DNA from: Faecalibacterium longum CLA-AA-H243
GTDB lineage: Bacteria; Bacillota; Clostridia; Oscillospirales; Ruminococcaceae
DNA: 64,000 nt
Direction of reading: 5' to 3'
Assembly (NCBI RefSeq): GCF_020687245.1
Contig: NZ_JAJEQG010000009.1
Location: 1-64,000, forward strand
Shown: piece after piece, positions 1 through 8,904 of the stretch
Numbering within the stretch: the first letter of the stretch is position 1
How the letters are laid out: each line of letters starts with the position of its first letter
Notes under the pieces: model-generated
The model's input: the letters and a program-made list of their open reading frames with translations, nothing else
Told to the model about the DNA's origin: nothing
The model's database searches: none
Made by a program: the position numbers and the translations under genes

Positions 1-45
1 GTGTGTTTTCAAAATAAAAACGCAAAGAGAGAGGAGAAAGTAATC

Positions 46-96
46 ATGAGAGATTTTAAGGATTTGAAAATTGCTGTAGCCGGAACTGGGGCTAGA
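46..96 (+). pseudogene. ugd: 5' fragment of UDP-glucose 6-dehydrogenase
   Basis: A strong ribosome-binding site (GAGAGGAGAAAG) precedes ATG at 46. The first 15 codons read MRDFKDLKIAVAGTG, the first beta strand and first glycines of a nucleotide-sugar dehydrogenase Rossmann fold, which normally continue YVGLS. The frame instead runs into unrelated sequence and stops at 133-135. The missing continuation, GYVGLS onward, is found at 23665 on the same strand, so this is the severed start of that gene. What is seen is the split; that an island inserted here is inferred. The truncated peptide would have no activity. Confidence 0.8.
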
Positions 97-290
97 GATA
101 TAATAGGGTCAACCAAGAAAACCTACGATAACTAAAGGGTTTTGACTGCTTGAGTTGTCCTTCAAATGTTTTATTTGTTGAAAAACTGCAAGATGCGGAA
201 AATCCGGGGTTATATGTAGGAGGCTTTTTGGAAAGCTCTGTTTTGACCCACAAAAAGGAGCAACAAATAAAGATTGAAGGAGAGTTCAAG

Positions 291-334
291 CCTACGGTGG
301 ATTGTCTTTGTGCGACCCGCCGTAGGTTTGTTTT
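291..334 (+). terminator. Terminator-like hairpin in the leader of the polysaccharide locus
   Basis: CCTACGGTGG (291-300) and CCGCCGTAGG (317-326) pair at 9 of 10 positions around a 16-nt loop, followed by TTTGTTTT. It lies between the ugd stub and the first glycosyltransferase, so it could end transcription coming from ugd or act as an attenuator of the operon. The rest of 97-391 has no convincing gene; the short open frames there show no recognisable product. Confidence 0.4.
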
Positions 335-391
335 GTCCATAAGGGAATGGGTGCAACATTAGCGATAAAAATGTGAGGATGGAATAGAGTA

Positions 392-1627
392 ATGGATTCA
401 AAGAAAGAAATACAGCATGTATATCTTGTGGGCGCGAAGTCATTGGGGGCTTACGGAGGGTATGAGACCTTTGTCTACAAGCTCACGGAGTATCACCAGA
501 ATAAAGAAAACATTAAATATCATGTTGCCTGCAAAGCCAACGGTGACGGTTGCATGGATGAGAGCAAGTTTGAGGGCGTGACAAAGATCAATGATCACGA
601 GTTTGAATTTCACAATGCCCACTGCTTCAAAATAGATGTTCCTCAGATTGGCTCTGCACAGGCTATTTATTATGATGTTGCTGCACTAAAGGCTTGTTGC
701 GAACATATCAAGAAAAACCATATCCCTCATCCGATAGTTTACATCATGGCTTGCCGCATTGGGCCTTTTGCTGGTCATTTTTACAGAGAAATCCATAAAC
801 TGGGTGGTACTGTGTTCTTGAATCCAGATGGACATGAGTGGATGCGAGCTAAATGGTCTGCACCAATTCGGAAGTATTGGAAGATTTCTGAGCAGATGAT
901 GGTCAAGTATTGCGACCTTGCAATCTGTGATTCTGTGAATATCGAAAAGTACATCCATGAATGCTATGACGGTAAGGGCATCAAAGGAAGTAGTCCGAAA
1001 ACAACCTTCATTGCGTACGGTGCGGATCTTACCCTTAGTAAGCTGGCTGACGATGATGAAAAACTGGTGAGCTGGTATAAGGAAAAAGGATTGACTAAAA
1101 AGGGCTATTATCTTGTTGTAGGTCGCTTTGTGCCAGAAAACTCTTTTGAAGTTATGATTCGAGAGTTTATGAAGAGTAGGAGCAAAAAAGACTTTGCTAT
1201 CATCACCAATGTGAACGATAAGTTTTTGAATGAACTTGAGGAAAAGCTACATTTCAAGGGTGACAAGCGTATTAAGTTTGTCGGAACCGTTTATGATCAG
1301 GAACTGTTGAAGAAGATTCGAGAAAATGCCTATGCGTATTTCCACGGACACACGGTTGGCGGTACAAACCCATCGCTGATTGAAGCCCTTGGAAGTACCG
1401 ATTTGAACTTATTGGTTGATGTTGGATTCAACAAAGAAGTGGCAGAGGATTGCGCTTTGTATTGGAGCCGCAAGCCGGGCAGCCTTGCAAAGCTCATTAA
1501 TAAGGCAGACCAAATGAGTGTAGATGAAATCGCAGAGATGGGCCGCAGGGCCAAAAAGCGTGTGGCGGAAGAGTACACATGGGATAAGATTTGCAGGCAG
1601 TATGAAAATGTATTTGTGAGGAAATAG
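392..1627 (+). CDS. DUF1972-type glycosyltransferase (rhamnosyltransferase-like)
   Basis: This 411-residue protein resembles the GT4-like DUF1972 glycosyltransferases of capsule clusters (Cps2T/WchF type), which add an early sugar, often rhamnose, to the lipid-linked first sugar on the inner face of the membrane. The N-terminal VYLVGAKSLGAYGGYETFV (about residues 10-28) is the family's donor-fold glycine loop, and GHTVGGTNPSLIEALG (around residue 320) is the C-terminal nucleotide-sugar binding segment with its glutamate. It is the first gene of the polysaccharide operon and is followed after 3 nt by an acyltransferase. The rfbC gene downstream makes a deoxysugar donor plausible. The exact sugar is not readable from sequence. 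Confidence 0.8.
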   Translation: MDSKKEIQHVYLVGAKSLGAYGGYETFVYKLTEYHQNKENIKYHVACKANGDGCMDESKFEGVTKINDHEFEFHNAHCFKIDVPQIGSAQAIYYDVAALKACCEHIKKNHIPHPIVYIMACRIGPFAGHFYREIHKLGGTVFLNPDGHEWMRAKWSAPIRKYWKISEQMMVKYCDLAICDSVNIEKYIHECYDGKGIKGSSPKTTFIAYGADLTLSKLADDDEKLVSWYKEKGLTKKGYYLVVGRFVPENSFEVMIREFMKSRSKKDFAIITNVNDKFLNELEEKLHFKGDKRIKFVGTVYDQELLKKIRENAYAYFHGHTVGGTNPSLIEALGSTDLNLLVDVGFNKEVAEDCALYWSRKPGSLAKLINKADQMSVDEIAEMGRRAKKRVAEEYTWDKICRQYENVFVRK

Positions 1628-1630
1628 GCA

Positions 1631-2654
1631 ATGAGTGATACAAAAAAATATGGGAATATTGATGCCCTCAGAACGTTTGGTTGTTTGGCAATTATAGCGT
1701 GGCATATTAAAGCGAATACCGGTTTTAGTACGGGGGGGACTAGATATAGTTATACCATCATTTGATTATCTGGTGTATCTATTTATGATGATCAGCGGTT
1801 TTGGAATGTGCAACGGTTATTATCGTGAATTAAAAACAGGAACGTGTGATTTGAATAAATTCTATTCAAAAAGATATAGAAGAACAGTTCCCTTCTTCGC
1901 AATACTGATTCTTTTGGACCTGGTTATTGAATTCAGCCCGGAAACATTATGTGAAGGATTTATGGAAATAACAATGTTGTTTGGATTTTTACCAAACAAT
2001 ACACTAAGCACAATTGGAGTTGCATGGACACTGGGAGCTATTTTTGCCTTCTATATTATATTCCCGTTAATTGTTTTCCTTCTTTATAACAAAAAAAGAG
2101 GAATTATGTCCTTTGTGATTTCTTTAGCGATTACATATATGTGCCAGTGCTATTTTATGACAGACAGATTTGTTACAGAAGATTTTGTGATGCGTCATTC
2201 ATTCTTGTATTGCCTGCCGTTTTTCCTCATAGGTGGGATTGTATATTTATATAAGGATGAAATTGAGAACTTTGTAAATCGCTTTAAAGGAATTAGTCTT
2301 TGTGCTGTGCTGGTTCTGACGGTAGGCTATTACAGTACTCCTAATGCAATAGATTCTATCGATATTGTGGTTGTTAAAACTTTGTTGCTTTATACTGGAT
2401 GGTTGGGATTGTCTTTAGGATATGACAACAGGCTAATGAATAATAAATTTACAAATTATATTAGTAATTTAAGCATGGAAATGTATTTATCTCACATGGT
2501 TGTATTTAGAATTATAGAGAAAACCGGTATTACAGGACAAAATGAAAATTCGATTGTCAGATATATGGCGACATATATATTGTTGGTAGCTTTACTGGTA
2601 ACGGGATTGACAATTTATAAAAGAGTGACAAAAAGATTGGTTGCATTTAGGTGA
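1631..2654 (+). CDS. Membrane O-acyltransferase 1, frame-shifted at a G7 tract (candidate phase-variable, OFF)
   Basis: ATG at 1631 begins an acyltransferase-3 family protein: the N-terminal NIDALRTFGCLAIIAWH carries the family's first helix and its catalytic-type histidine. At seven consecutive Gs (1732-1738) the frame is lost and TGA at 1763 ends a 44-residue peptide. In the next frame the protein continues through SFDYLVYLFMMISGFGM and about nine further membrane helices to 2654. Removing one G gives a continuous 340-codon gene, the normal family length, so the gene is otherwise intact. Its role would be O-acetylation of a repeat-unit sugar at the membrane. A single-base assembly error would look the same; the tract position favours slipped-strand switching. 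Confidence 0.75.
1732..1738. repeat. G7 homopolymer inside acyltransferase 1
   Basis: Seven Gs sit about 100 nt after the start codon in an otherwise AT-rich gene. Length 7 puts the gene out of frame; 6 or 9 would put it in frame. Such tracts gain or lose units in replication and switch genes on and off. Confidence 0.8.
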
Positions 2655-2658
2655 GAGT

Positions 2659-3234
2659 ATGAGCCGACATTTATCGATTGAAGAAACAATAATAGAGGGA
2701 TTATATATTATAAATCCAACTATATATAGACATGATGAAGACTTGGTTTTTGAAACGTATAACAAGCAAGAATGGATGAAAGACGGTCTGGATATGACTT
2801 TTGTTCAGGAGAATCAATCGATGAGTGGCAAGGGTGTTCTCCGTGGCTTACATGTTCAAAAAAAATTCCCACAAGGAAAATTGGTTAGGGTTGTAAGAGG
2901 GGTAATATATGATGTTGCTGTAGATACGCGAATTGGTTCTCCAACATATGGAGAGTGGTATGGTGTTGAACTCTCATCAGATAATAAAAAGCAATTTTAC
3001 ATTCCAGAAGGCTTTGCACATGGATTTTATGTGATTTCTGATATTGCGGTGGTATGTTTTAAAGTTTCTGACTATTGGCATCCGAATGATGAGATTGGAA
3101 TACCGTGGAATGATACAGAGTTGAAGATAAATTGGCCCATAAAAGAAAATGAGATGCCAATTATTGCGGATAAAGACCTACATTATGATTCCTTTTCTCT
3201 GTTAAAAGAAAAATTGCACCAAAGAGAGGAATAA
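2659..3234 (+). CDS. rfbC: dTDP-4-dehydrorhamnose 3,5-epimerase-like protein
   Basis: A 191-residue cupin of the RmlC family. Visible family motifs are GVLRGLHVQ (the RGLH motif with the substrate-side arginine and histidine), VRVVRGVIYDVAVDTR, YIPEGFAHGFYV and the C-terminal IPWNDTELKINWPI. ATG at 2659 follows GGTGAG and lies 4 nt after the acyltransferase stop. The enzyme epimerises C3 and C5 of dTDP-4-keto-6-deoxyglucose on the way to dTDP-rhamnose. No rfbA, rfbB or rfbD is in the window, so these must be elsewhere or the protein acts on a related sugar. The gene contains an A8 run near 2858, common in AT-rich DNA and in frame here. Confidence 0.85.
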   Translation: MSRHLSIEETIIEGLYIINPTIYRHDEDLVFETYNKQEWMKDGLDMTFVQENQSMSGKGVLRGLHVQKKFPQGKLVRVVRGVIYDVAVDTRIGSPTYGEWYGVELSSDNKKQFYIPEGFAHGFYVISDIAVVCFKVSDYWHPNDEIGIPWNDTELKINWPIKENEMPIIADKDLHYDSFSLLKEKLHQREE

Positions 3235-3238
3235 CAAT

Positions 3239-4498
3239 ATGAAAATACTATTAATACATAAGTTTCATTATATGTTGGGTGGAACAGAAACGTTCCATTA
3301 TAATTTGGCAGAGGCGTTAACTGCAGCAGGGCATGAAGTCATTTTCTTTTCAATGTATGATGAAAGAAATATACCGTGTGCGCAAGATAAATATTTTGTT
3401 TCCAATGTGGATTATAATGATCCCAATTTGAGTACATTTAAGAAAATCAAAATGGGAATTAAATTAATATATTCTTTTGAATCTAAACATAACATCGAAA
3501 AACTAATTCGGGATGAAAAGCCAGACATTGCCCATATTGGATTGTTGCATCGCCAGATTACATTTTCGGTAGTTGATGTTTTGAAGAAATATAACATTCC
3601 GGTTGTGATGCACTTGCATGAATTGACAGCAGTATGTCCTTGTTATACTATGCTGCGACAAGATGGAACTATATGCAGTGATTGTGCAACAAAAGGATAT
3701 TGGAATTGTGTGAAAAATAAGTGCATGAAGGGCTCTCTTGCAAAGAGTGTATTGGCATATACAGAAGCTCAATTTCTTAGATATGGACATTATTATGACA
3801 AAATTGACTTATATATTGCGGAATGCAATTTTTATAAAAATTTAGTGGAAAAAGCTCATTTTACGCATTCACCAATAATCAAGATGAATAATTTCTTGCC
3901 GATAAATCAGGAGTATAAAGCCTATTATGAGCATGACAATTATATTCTGTATTTTGGAAGATATGCAAGAGAAAAAGGCGTTTTGACAATTTTAAAGGCA
4001 TATGCCAAGATGCATTGTGATGAAAAATTGGTTCTGGTTGGTAAGGGATCGGAAGAAGAAAGAATAAAAAATTTTGTTAAGGAACACAATCTTGAGGGTC
4101 GCGTTCAAGTAAACGGTGCGATTTTCGGCGAAGAAATGGATCGTATAATTGAACGCGCCAAAGTTGTTCTTGTACCGTCAGAATGGTATGAAAATGGGGC
4201 ATTTGTTGCATTACAGGCCTTGGCTAAAGGGAAGATTGTTGTTGCAAGTGATATTGCAGGTCTTTCTGAAATTGTACAAGATGGTGAAACTGGATATCTG
4301 GCAGAACCGGGAAATCCTGATAGCTTTGCAATAGCTATTCAGAAAGCTTTAAACTTGACAGAAACCGAGTATAGAAATATGAGCGCGCGCATAGTAGCGT
4401 ATGCAAAAAAGCGATGCGATGCGGAAAACTATATAGAGAAACTCTGCAAAATTTACGAAGAACTAATAAATGGGAAACAGCATAAGGAGAACGGATGA
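3239..4498 (+). CDS. GT4 glycosyltransferase with cysteine-rich insert
   Basis: A 419-residue GT4 (GT-B fold) protein. MKILLIHKFHYMLGGTETFHYNLAEAL is the N-terminal donor-fold start, ILYFGRYAREKGVLTI opens the C-terminal domain, and VPSEWYENGAFVALQALAKGKIVVASDIAGLSEI is the nucleotide-sugar site with the ExxxxxxxE pattern shifted. An insert near residues 130-165 holds six or seven cysteines (CPCY, CSDC, NCVKNKC), spaced like a metal-binding loop. This is a recurring feature of one GT4 subgroup in polysaccharide clusters. The protein probably adds one sugar to the growing repeat unit at the cytoplasmic face. It overlaps the next gene by 4 nt (ATGA). Confidence 0.85.
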   Translation: MKILLIHKFHYMLGGTETFHYNLAEALTAAGHEVIFFSMYDERNIPCAQDKYFVSNVDYNDPNLSTFKKIKMGIKLIYSFESKHNIEKLIRDEKPDIAHIGLLHRQITFSVVDVLKKYNIPVVMHLHELTAVCPCYTMLRQDGTICSDCATKGYWNCVKNKCMKGSLAKSVLAYTEAQFLRYGHYYDKIDLYIAECNFYKNLVEKAHFTHSPIIKMNNFLPINQEYKAYYEHDNYILYFGRYAREKGVLTILKAYAKMHCDEKLVLVGKGSEEERIKNFVKEHNLEGRVQVNGAIFGEEMDRIIERAKVVLVPSEWYENGAFVALQALAKGKIVVASDIAGLSEIVQDGETGYLAEPGNPDSFAIAIQKALNLTETEYRNMSARIVAYAKKRCDAENYIEKLCKIYEELINGKQHKENG

Positions 4499-5667
4499 AA
4501 AAGAAAGCATTGATAGTTGTGAATCTTGCTGGTTTTCTACATTTTCTGTGGAATGATATCGCGACACTTCAAGAAATGGGATATGAAGTGTCAGTGGCAA
4601 TGAATGAAAATTCTGCGGCAGGCCCTAACCTGATTGAAATTCCTAAACTGGAAGAAATGGGGATTGCACATTATCAGGTAGAATTTGATACAAAAAGCCC
4701 GGTGTCAACTCAAAATATTCAGGCTTATAAACAATTAAAACTTATTTTGAAAACGAATAAGTATGATTTGATTCATTGTCATACACCTATTGTTGGCATT
4801 TTAACCAGAATGGCTGCAAGGAAATATAGAAAAGCTGGAACAACAGTTATATATACCACACATGGATTTGCATTCACAGACAAATCATCAAAAAAGAGTT
4901 GGATTGTTTATTTTACAGCTGAAAAGCTAATGTCAAGATTTTGTGATGCTATTATTACGATAAATCATGAGGACTATGGTAATGCAAAAAAAATGCATTG
5001 CCCCAAGGTTTATGTTATTCCGAGCGTTGGCTTAGATAATCATAGGTTTGCAAATTTAAGAATTAACAGAGATGAGTATAGAGCATCATTTGGCGTAAAC
5101 TCAAAAGATCATATGGTTTTAGCTGTGGGTGAATTGTCATCGAGAAAAAACCAGAAAATTATTATAGAAGCCTTAGGAACGCTTGATAGAAAAGAACAGT
5201 ACATATTTGTAATCTGCGGAACAGCAGTTGTTAATTCAACAATCGAGGAAGAACTCAAAGAAACAGCCTCCAGATTAGGAGTCAGGATTTTCTTGGCAGG
5301 ACATAGACTTGATATTCCAGAGATAAATGCATGTGCGGATGTTGCTGTTATTCCATCCGTAAGAGAAGGATTTGGAATGACGGGAGTGGAGGCACTTGCA
5401 TCAGGTGTACCTGTTGTGGGATCTGATGTGCAGGGGATAAGAGAATATGTAATTCCGGGAAAAACAGGATATCTTTGTGATCCGTACGATGCACATCAGT
5501 TTGCAGAAGCTATTGAAAATATCGTAAACCTGACTCCGGAAGCAAGGAACCAGATGGCAGCTGCTTGCAAAAAAAAGGCAGAAGAATTTGATGTATCTAA
5601 ATCTATTGCCGCCATGAAGAACATATATCAGGAAGTATTAAGCAATGACAGAAAATATGAAGAATAA
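4495..5667 (+). CDS. GT4 glycosyltransferase, EpsD-like
   Basis: A 390-residue GT4 enzyme. LIHCHTPIVGILTRMAAR and IYTTHGFAF in the N-terminal half match the EpsD/TuaC-like group; AVGELSSRKNQKIIIEALG begins the C-terminal Rossmann domain; SVREGFGMTGVEALASGVPVVGSDVQG is the donor-binding E-x7-E segment. It starts in the ATGA overlap with the previous glycosyltransferase and its end overlaps the next gene by 23 nt, so the three are translated together. It is likely to add a sugar to the repeat unit; acceptor and donor are unknown. Confidence 0.85.
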   Translation: MKKKALIVVNLAGFLHFLWNDIATLQEMGYEVSVAMNENSAAGPNLIEIPKLEEMGIAHYQVEFDTKSPVSTQNIQAYKQLKLILKTNKYDLIHCHTPIVGILTRMAARKYRKAGTTVIYTTHGFAFTDKSSKKSWIVYFTAEKLMSRFCDAIITINHEDYGNAKKMHCPKVYVIPSVGLDNHRFANLRINRDEYRASFGVNSKDHMVLAVGELSSRKNQKIIIEALGTLDRKEQYIFVICGTAVVNSTIEEELKETASRLGVRIFLAGHRLDIPEINACADVAVIPSVREGFGMTGVEALASGVPVVGSDVQGIREYVIPGKTGYLCDPYDAHQFAEAIENIVNLTPEARNQMAAACKKKAEEFDVSKSIAAMKNIYQEVLSNDRKYEE

Positions 5668-6634
5668 AGATGTGACGTCGCTGGTTAGTGTTGTTGTACC
5701 AATATATAATGTTGAATCTTATCTGAATGAATGTGTTGATTCGATTCTTTTTCAAACATATAAGAATATCGAGGTAATTTTAGTGGACGATGAGTCTCCG
5801 GATTCATGCGGGAAAATGTGTGATGATTATGAGAAAATGGATACGAGGATTAAGGTTGTTCACAAGAAAAATGGTGGTCTGTCTGATGCCAGAAATGCAG
5901 GTATGAAGGTTGCGACAGGGGATTTAATCACTTTTGTTGACAGTGATGATTACATTTCAAAAGACTTTATAGAAATTCTCTTTGAAGCTATGTTAGAGAA
6001 TAAATCCGACATAGCTATTGCAAATATGAAGAGAACGAGTAAGCGAGATGAGAAAAACACTTCAACAGCTTGGAAAACGTCTAATTTTAAATCCGAAGAT
6101 GCTTTGATTAGTATGCTATATGGTATACCATTTGGCACATCTGCGTGTGGTAAACTTTTTAAGAGAAACCTATTTAAGGGTGTGGAATTTCCATATGGTA
6201 AATTCTCTGAAGATCTTTTTACAATCTATAAAACAATCTTGAAGAGTAAGAGCGTAACTTATGTAGAATTTGATGGCTATTTCTACTATTACCGGGATGA
6301 AGGAAGTATAGTTGTCTCAGGTTATAAGGAAAAGCATTTAGAAGCTTTAGATGCTGTTGATGATATCGCCGGAGCGGTAAAAGGAAAAACGCAGTTTGAT
6401 AATGCATTATCGACTCAATATATAAATGTCATATATGATATTGCAGCAAGAAATCCACAGCCTTTAGAATTCCGGAATAAGCGTATTCAGAGCATCTTGA
6501 AAGCACATCGAATAAATGTGCTAAAAGATGGTAATGCCCCAAAGAGATTACGGGCTTTTGCTGCGATATCATTATTTGGAAATAGAATAGCACTTAAGGT
6601 TGTCGTTGCGAGAAACAGGAAGTGGAAGGTGTAA
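5645..6634 (+). CDS. GT2 family glycosyltransferase
   Basis: A 329-residue GT-A fold enzyme. VSVVVPIYNVESYLNECVDSI is the nucleotide-binding start, ILVDDESPDSCG the first aspartates, NGGLSDARNAGM and ITFVDSDDY the metal-binding DxD motif. The start at 5645 lies inside the end of the previous gene with GGAAG eight bases upstream; ATG at 5657 is an alternative. Such enzymes transfer a beta-linked hexose or N-acetylhexosamine during repeat-unit assembly. The family is certain, the sugar is not. Confidence 0.85.
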   Translation: MTENMKNKDVTSLVSVVVPIYNVESYLNECVDSILFQTYKNIEVILVDDESPDSCGKMCDDYEKMDTRIKVVHKKNGGLSDARNAGMKVATGDLITFVDSDDYISKDFIEILFEAMLENKSDIAIANMKRTSKRDEKNTSTAWKTSNFKSEDALISMLYGIPFGTSACGKLFKRNLFKGVEFPYGKFSEDLFTIYKTILKSKSVTYVEFDGYFYYYRDEGSIVVSGYKEKHLEALDAVDDIAGAVKGKTQFDNALSTQYINVIYDIAARNPQPLEFRNKRIQSILKAHRINVLKDGNAPKRLRAFAAISLFGNRIALKVVVARNRKWKV

Positions 6635-6653
6635 AGAGGGGAGGCAAAAAGAG

Positions 6654-7796
6654 ATGACACCATATATTGTTGTATTTATGATTTCGATAGGTCTTTTTGC
6701 GCTTTCTGATCGGGTGAAATATACACAAAGGAAACCGATTGTATTCATATCAGTTATGGCATTGTGTTTGTTAGCAGGAATGAGAGCGGTGGGTGTTGGA
6801 ACAGATACACGAGTTTATTTAATGCCTGTTTATGAGGCAGCGAAAAGAAGCCATAGCATTGGTGAGTATTTGAACTCATCTTTCCATGCTTTCACATGGA
6901 CAACAGATTATGTGAAGGATATGGAACCATTGTTTCCGTTATTAGTTTTGATTGTAACAAAAATTACAGGTTCATTATATTGCGTTCAAACTATACTGGA
7001 ATTATGTGTGATTCTGCCACTATATGTTGCCGTTAGAAAAGATAAGAACACAAGCCTTGGGATGGCGATGTTTGTTTTTTGCATGGCATTTTATAATCCC
7101 TCGATGAATATGATGCGTCAGTCAATCGCTATGTCTTTAGGAGTCCTGGGATTTGAATATTGGAAAAATGCAGAAAAGAAAAATTCGTTTATCTGTGTGA
7201 TTATTGCTTTCTTATTCCACACAAGCTCATTGCTGATATTACTGATTTATCTTCTGTATGATTATATTGTCAAAGGAACAACTTTGAGCATAACAGGAAA
7301 CAATGTTAGTAAGAGAAATGAAACTCCTAGAATGCTGATATCTATGGGGATTGGTTTCGTAGTGATGATTATGATGTCCGCGATTGTGTCTGCTTTGTCG
7401 GCTGTTGGATTTGGGGAATATGTCAGCTACGTTACAGGAAAATTGGTTTTTATGCCAAACCAGCTTTTAATCCGTATTCCTCAAATAATATTGATCATCT
7501 GGAGTTATAGATATTTGAGAAAAGATGGAGAAGACATTTCATTTTTCTTGGTTATGGAGGTATATGCAGTCTTGTTTTCACAGTTTACCAGTGTGAGCGG
7601 GTATGGTGGAAGAATTGCTTTATACTTTGCGATTTTTGAGGTGCTTGTCATATCACAGGCAATGAGTGCATTAAAACCAAGAAAAAGCGGAATAATTATT
7701 CGACCGTTAATCATAGGATATTATATGTTTTATTGGTGGTACTATTTTGTATTTGTTGGTGCGCATCAAACAGTACCGTATATATTTATGAGATAG
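6654..7796 (+). CDS. EpsG/Wzy-like polysaccharide polymerase
   Basis: A 380-residue, strongly hydrophobic protein with about ten membrane helices. The pattern LLAGMRAVGVGTDTRVYLMPVY near residues 38-60 is the EpsG signature (G-x-GTDT-x-Y). MMRQSIAMSLGVLGFEY and FLFHTSSLLILLIYLL are further segments shared with that group. ATG at 6654 follows GAGGGGAGG; the open frame extends upstream of it but without a better start. It should link repeat units outside the membrane after flipping by the Wzx protein at 8905. Confidence 0.8.
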   Translation: MTPYIVVFMISIGLFALSDRVKYTQRKPIVFISVMALCLLAGMRAVGVGTDTRVYLMPVYEAAKRSHSIGEYLNSSFHAFTWTTDYVKDMEPLFPLLVLIVTKITGSLYCVQTILELCVILPLYVAVRKDKNTSLGMAMFVFCMAFYNPSMNMMRQSIAMSLGVLGFEYWKNAEKKNSFICVIIAFLFHTSSLLILLIYLLYDYIVKGTTLSITGNNVSKRNETPRMLISMGIGFVVMIMMSAIVSALSAVGFGEYVSYVTGKLVFMPNQLLIRIPQIILIIWSYRYLRKDGEDISFFLVMEVYAVLFSQFTSVSGYGGRIALYFAIFEVLVISQAMSALKPRKSGIIIRPLIIGYYMFYWWYYFVFVGAHQTVPYIFMR

Positions 7797-7811
7797 AGGA
7801 GAAACGAGTAA

Positions 7812-8903
7812 ATGGATAAAAAAATCGGTATTATGTCTATGCAAAGGATTATTAATTATGGATCTTTTTTGCAAGCGTATGGTTTGAAAAAAATGATTGA
7901 GTCGGTTTCAAAATCAGAAGTTGAATTTATAGATTACAGATTTGGTGTTGATATTACAAATAGATTAAAAAAACCGCAGTCTAAAGCTGAAAGCATAGTG
8001 GATAAGATTCTGAAAAACAGAACCCCATGGAATTATCTGAAAAAAAAGAACTTTTTCAAAGAAATAGAAAGAAATTTAATCCTGGATTTAAAGAATATTG
8101 GGGTTGATAAACTGAATTATGACTGTGAGGTTGACACGTTAGTGATTGGAAGTGATGAAGTATTTAATTGCCTTCAACCATATCCAGTAGGATATTCTAA
8201 GCAGTTATTTGGAGATGGATATGCACACTCCAAGATTGTTTCATATGCGGCTTCTTTTGGAAGCACACGTTATGAAGATTTGGTAGATACAGGAATTGCA
8301 CACGAAATTAAAACAATGCTGTCAAGATTTGCAGCTATTTCTGTGCGTGATGAAAATAGTGCTCATATTGTTAGGCAATTGCTCGGTTACTCTCCGGAAA
8401 TTCATATGGATCCAGTTCTGATGTATGATTTTACACAAGAAATTGCAGAGTATACGACTTATGAAAGAGATTATATCATTTTATATGCATACACGGGCAG
8501 ATTAAGCAGAGAAGAAGAAAACTATATAAAAAAATTTGCAAAAAGGCACAATAAGAGGATTATATGTGTTGGACATTATTCAAATATTGCGGATAAAAAT
8601 ATAATTTGCAATCCGTTGTATGTATTTTCCTATTTCAAAAATGCAGATTATGTCATTACGGATACATTTCATGGTACAGTCTTCTCTATTAAAATGAATA
8701 CAAAATTTTGTACACTGGTAAGAGATTCAAATCGCAATAAATTAGAAGCATTACTTAATAAACTTGATAAATTGGATAGAAAAGTGGAAAAACTAGAGGA
8801 TATTGAGCGATTATATAATACCGAAGTTGATTTTTATAAAACTAATCAAATAATTGAACAAGAGCGTAAAAAAACAACGTTGTATTTAAAGGAAAATATT
8901 TAA
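7812..8903 (+). CDS. Polysaccharide pyruvyl transferase family protein
   Basis: A 363-residue member of the CsaB/WcaK-like pyruvyl transferase family. The N-terminal IGIMSMQRIINYGSFLQAYGL has the family's N-x-G-x-xLQxY element, LVIGSDEVFNC the GSDxxxN motif, SYAASFGSTRY follows, and ADYVITDTFHGTVFSI is the C-terminal DTFHG motif. It would place a ketal-linked pyruvate on a sugar and so give the polymer negative charge. In many gut clusters this gene pairs with an F420-dehydrogenase-like protein, as here (11375). Confidence 0.85.
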   Translation: MDKKIGIMSMQRIINYGSFLQAYGLKKMIESVSKSEVEFIDYRFGVDITNRLKKPQSKAESIVDKILKNRTPWNYLKKKNFFKEIERNLILDLKNIGVDKLNYDCEVDTLVIGSDEVFNCLQPYPVGYSKQLFGDGYAHSKIVSYAASFGSTRYEDLVDTGIAHEIKTMLSRFAAISVRDENSAHIVRQLLGYSPEIHMDPVLMYDFTQEIAEYTTYERDYIILYAYTGRLSREEENYIKKFAKRHNKRIICVGHYSNIADKNIICNPLYVFSYFKNADYVITDTFHGTVFSIKMNTKFCTLVRDSNRNKLEALLNKLDKLDRKVEKLEDIERLYNTEVDFYKTNQIIEQERKKTTLYLKENI

Positions 8904-8904
8904 A

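Noticed and set aside
150-362. 70-codon frame in the leader of the polysaccharide locus
   Set aside because: It has no recognisable product or good ribosome-binding site and overlaps the hairpin at 291-326; also open on the other strand by chance.
2855-2862. A8 run in rfbC (and another near 5568) as a phase-variation tract
   Set aside because: The genes are in frame, adenine runs are common in this AT-rich DNA, and no frame consequence is seen.
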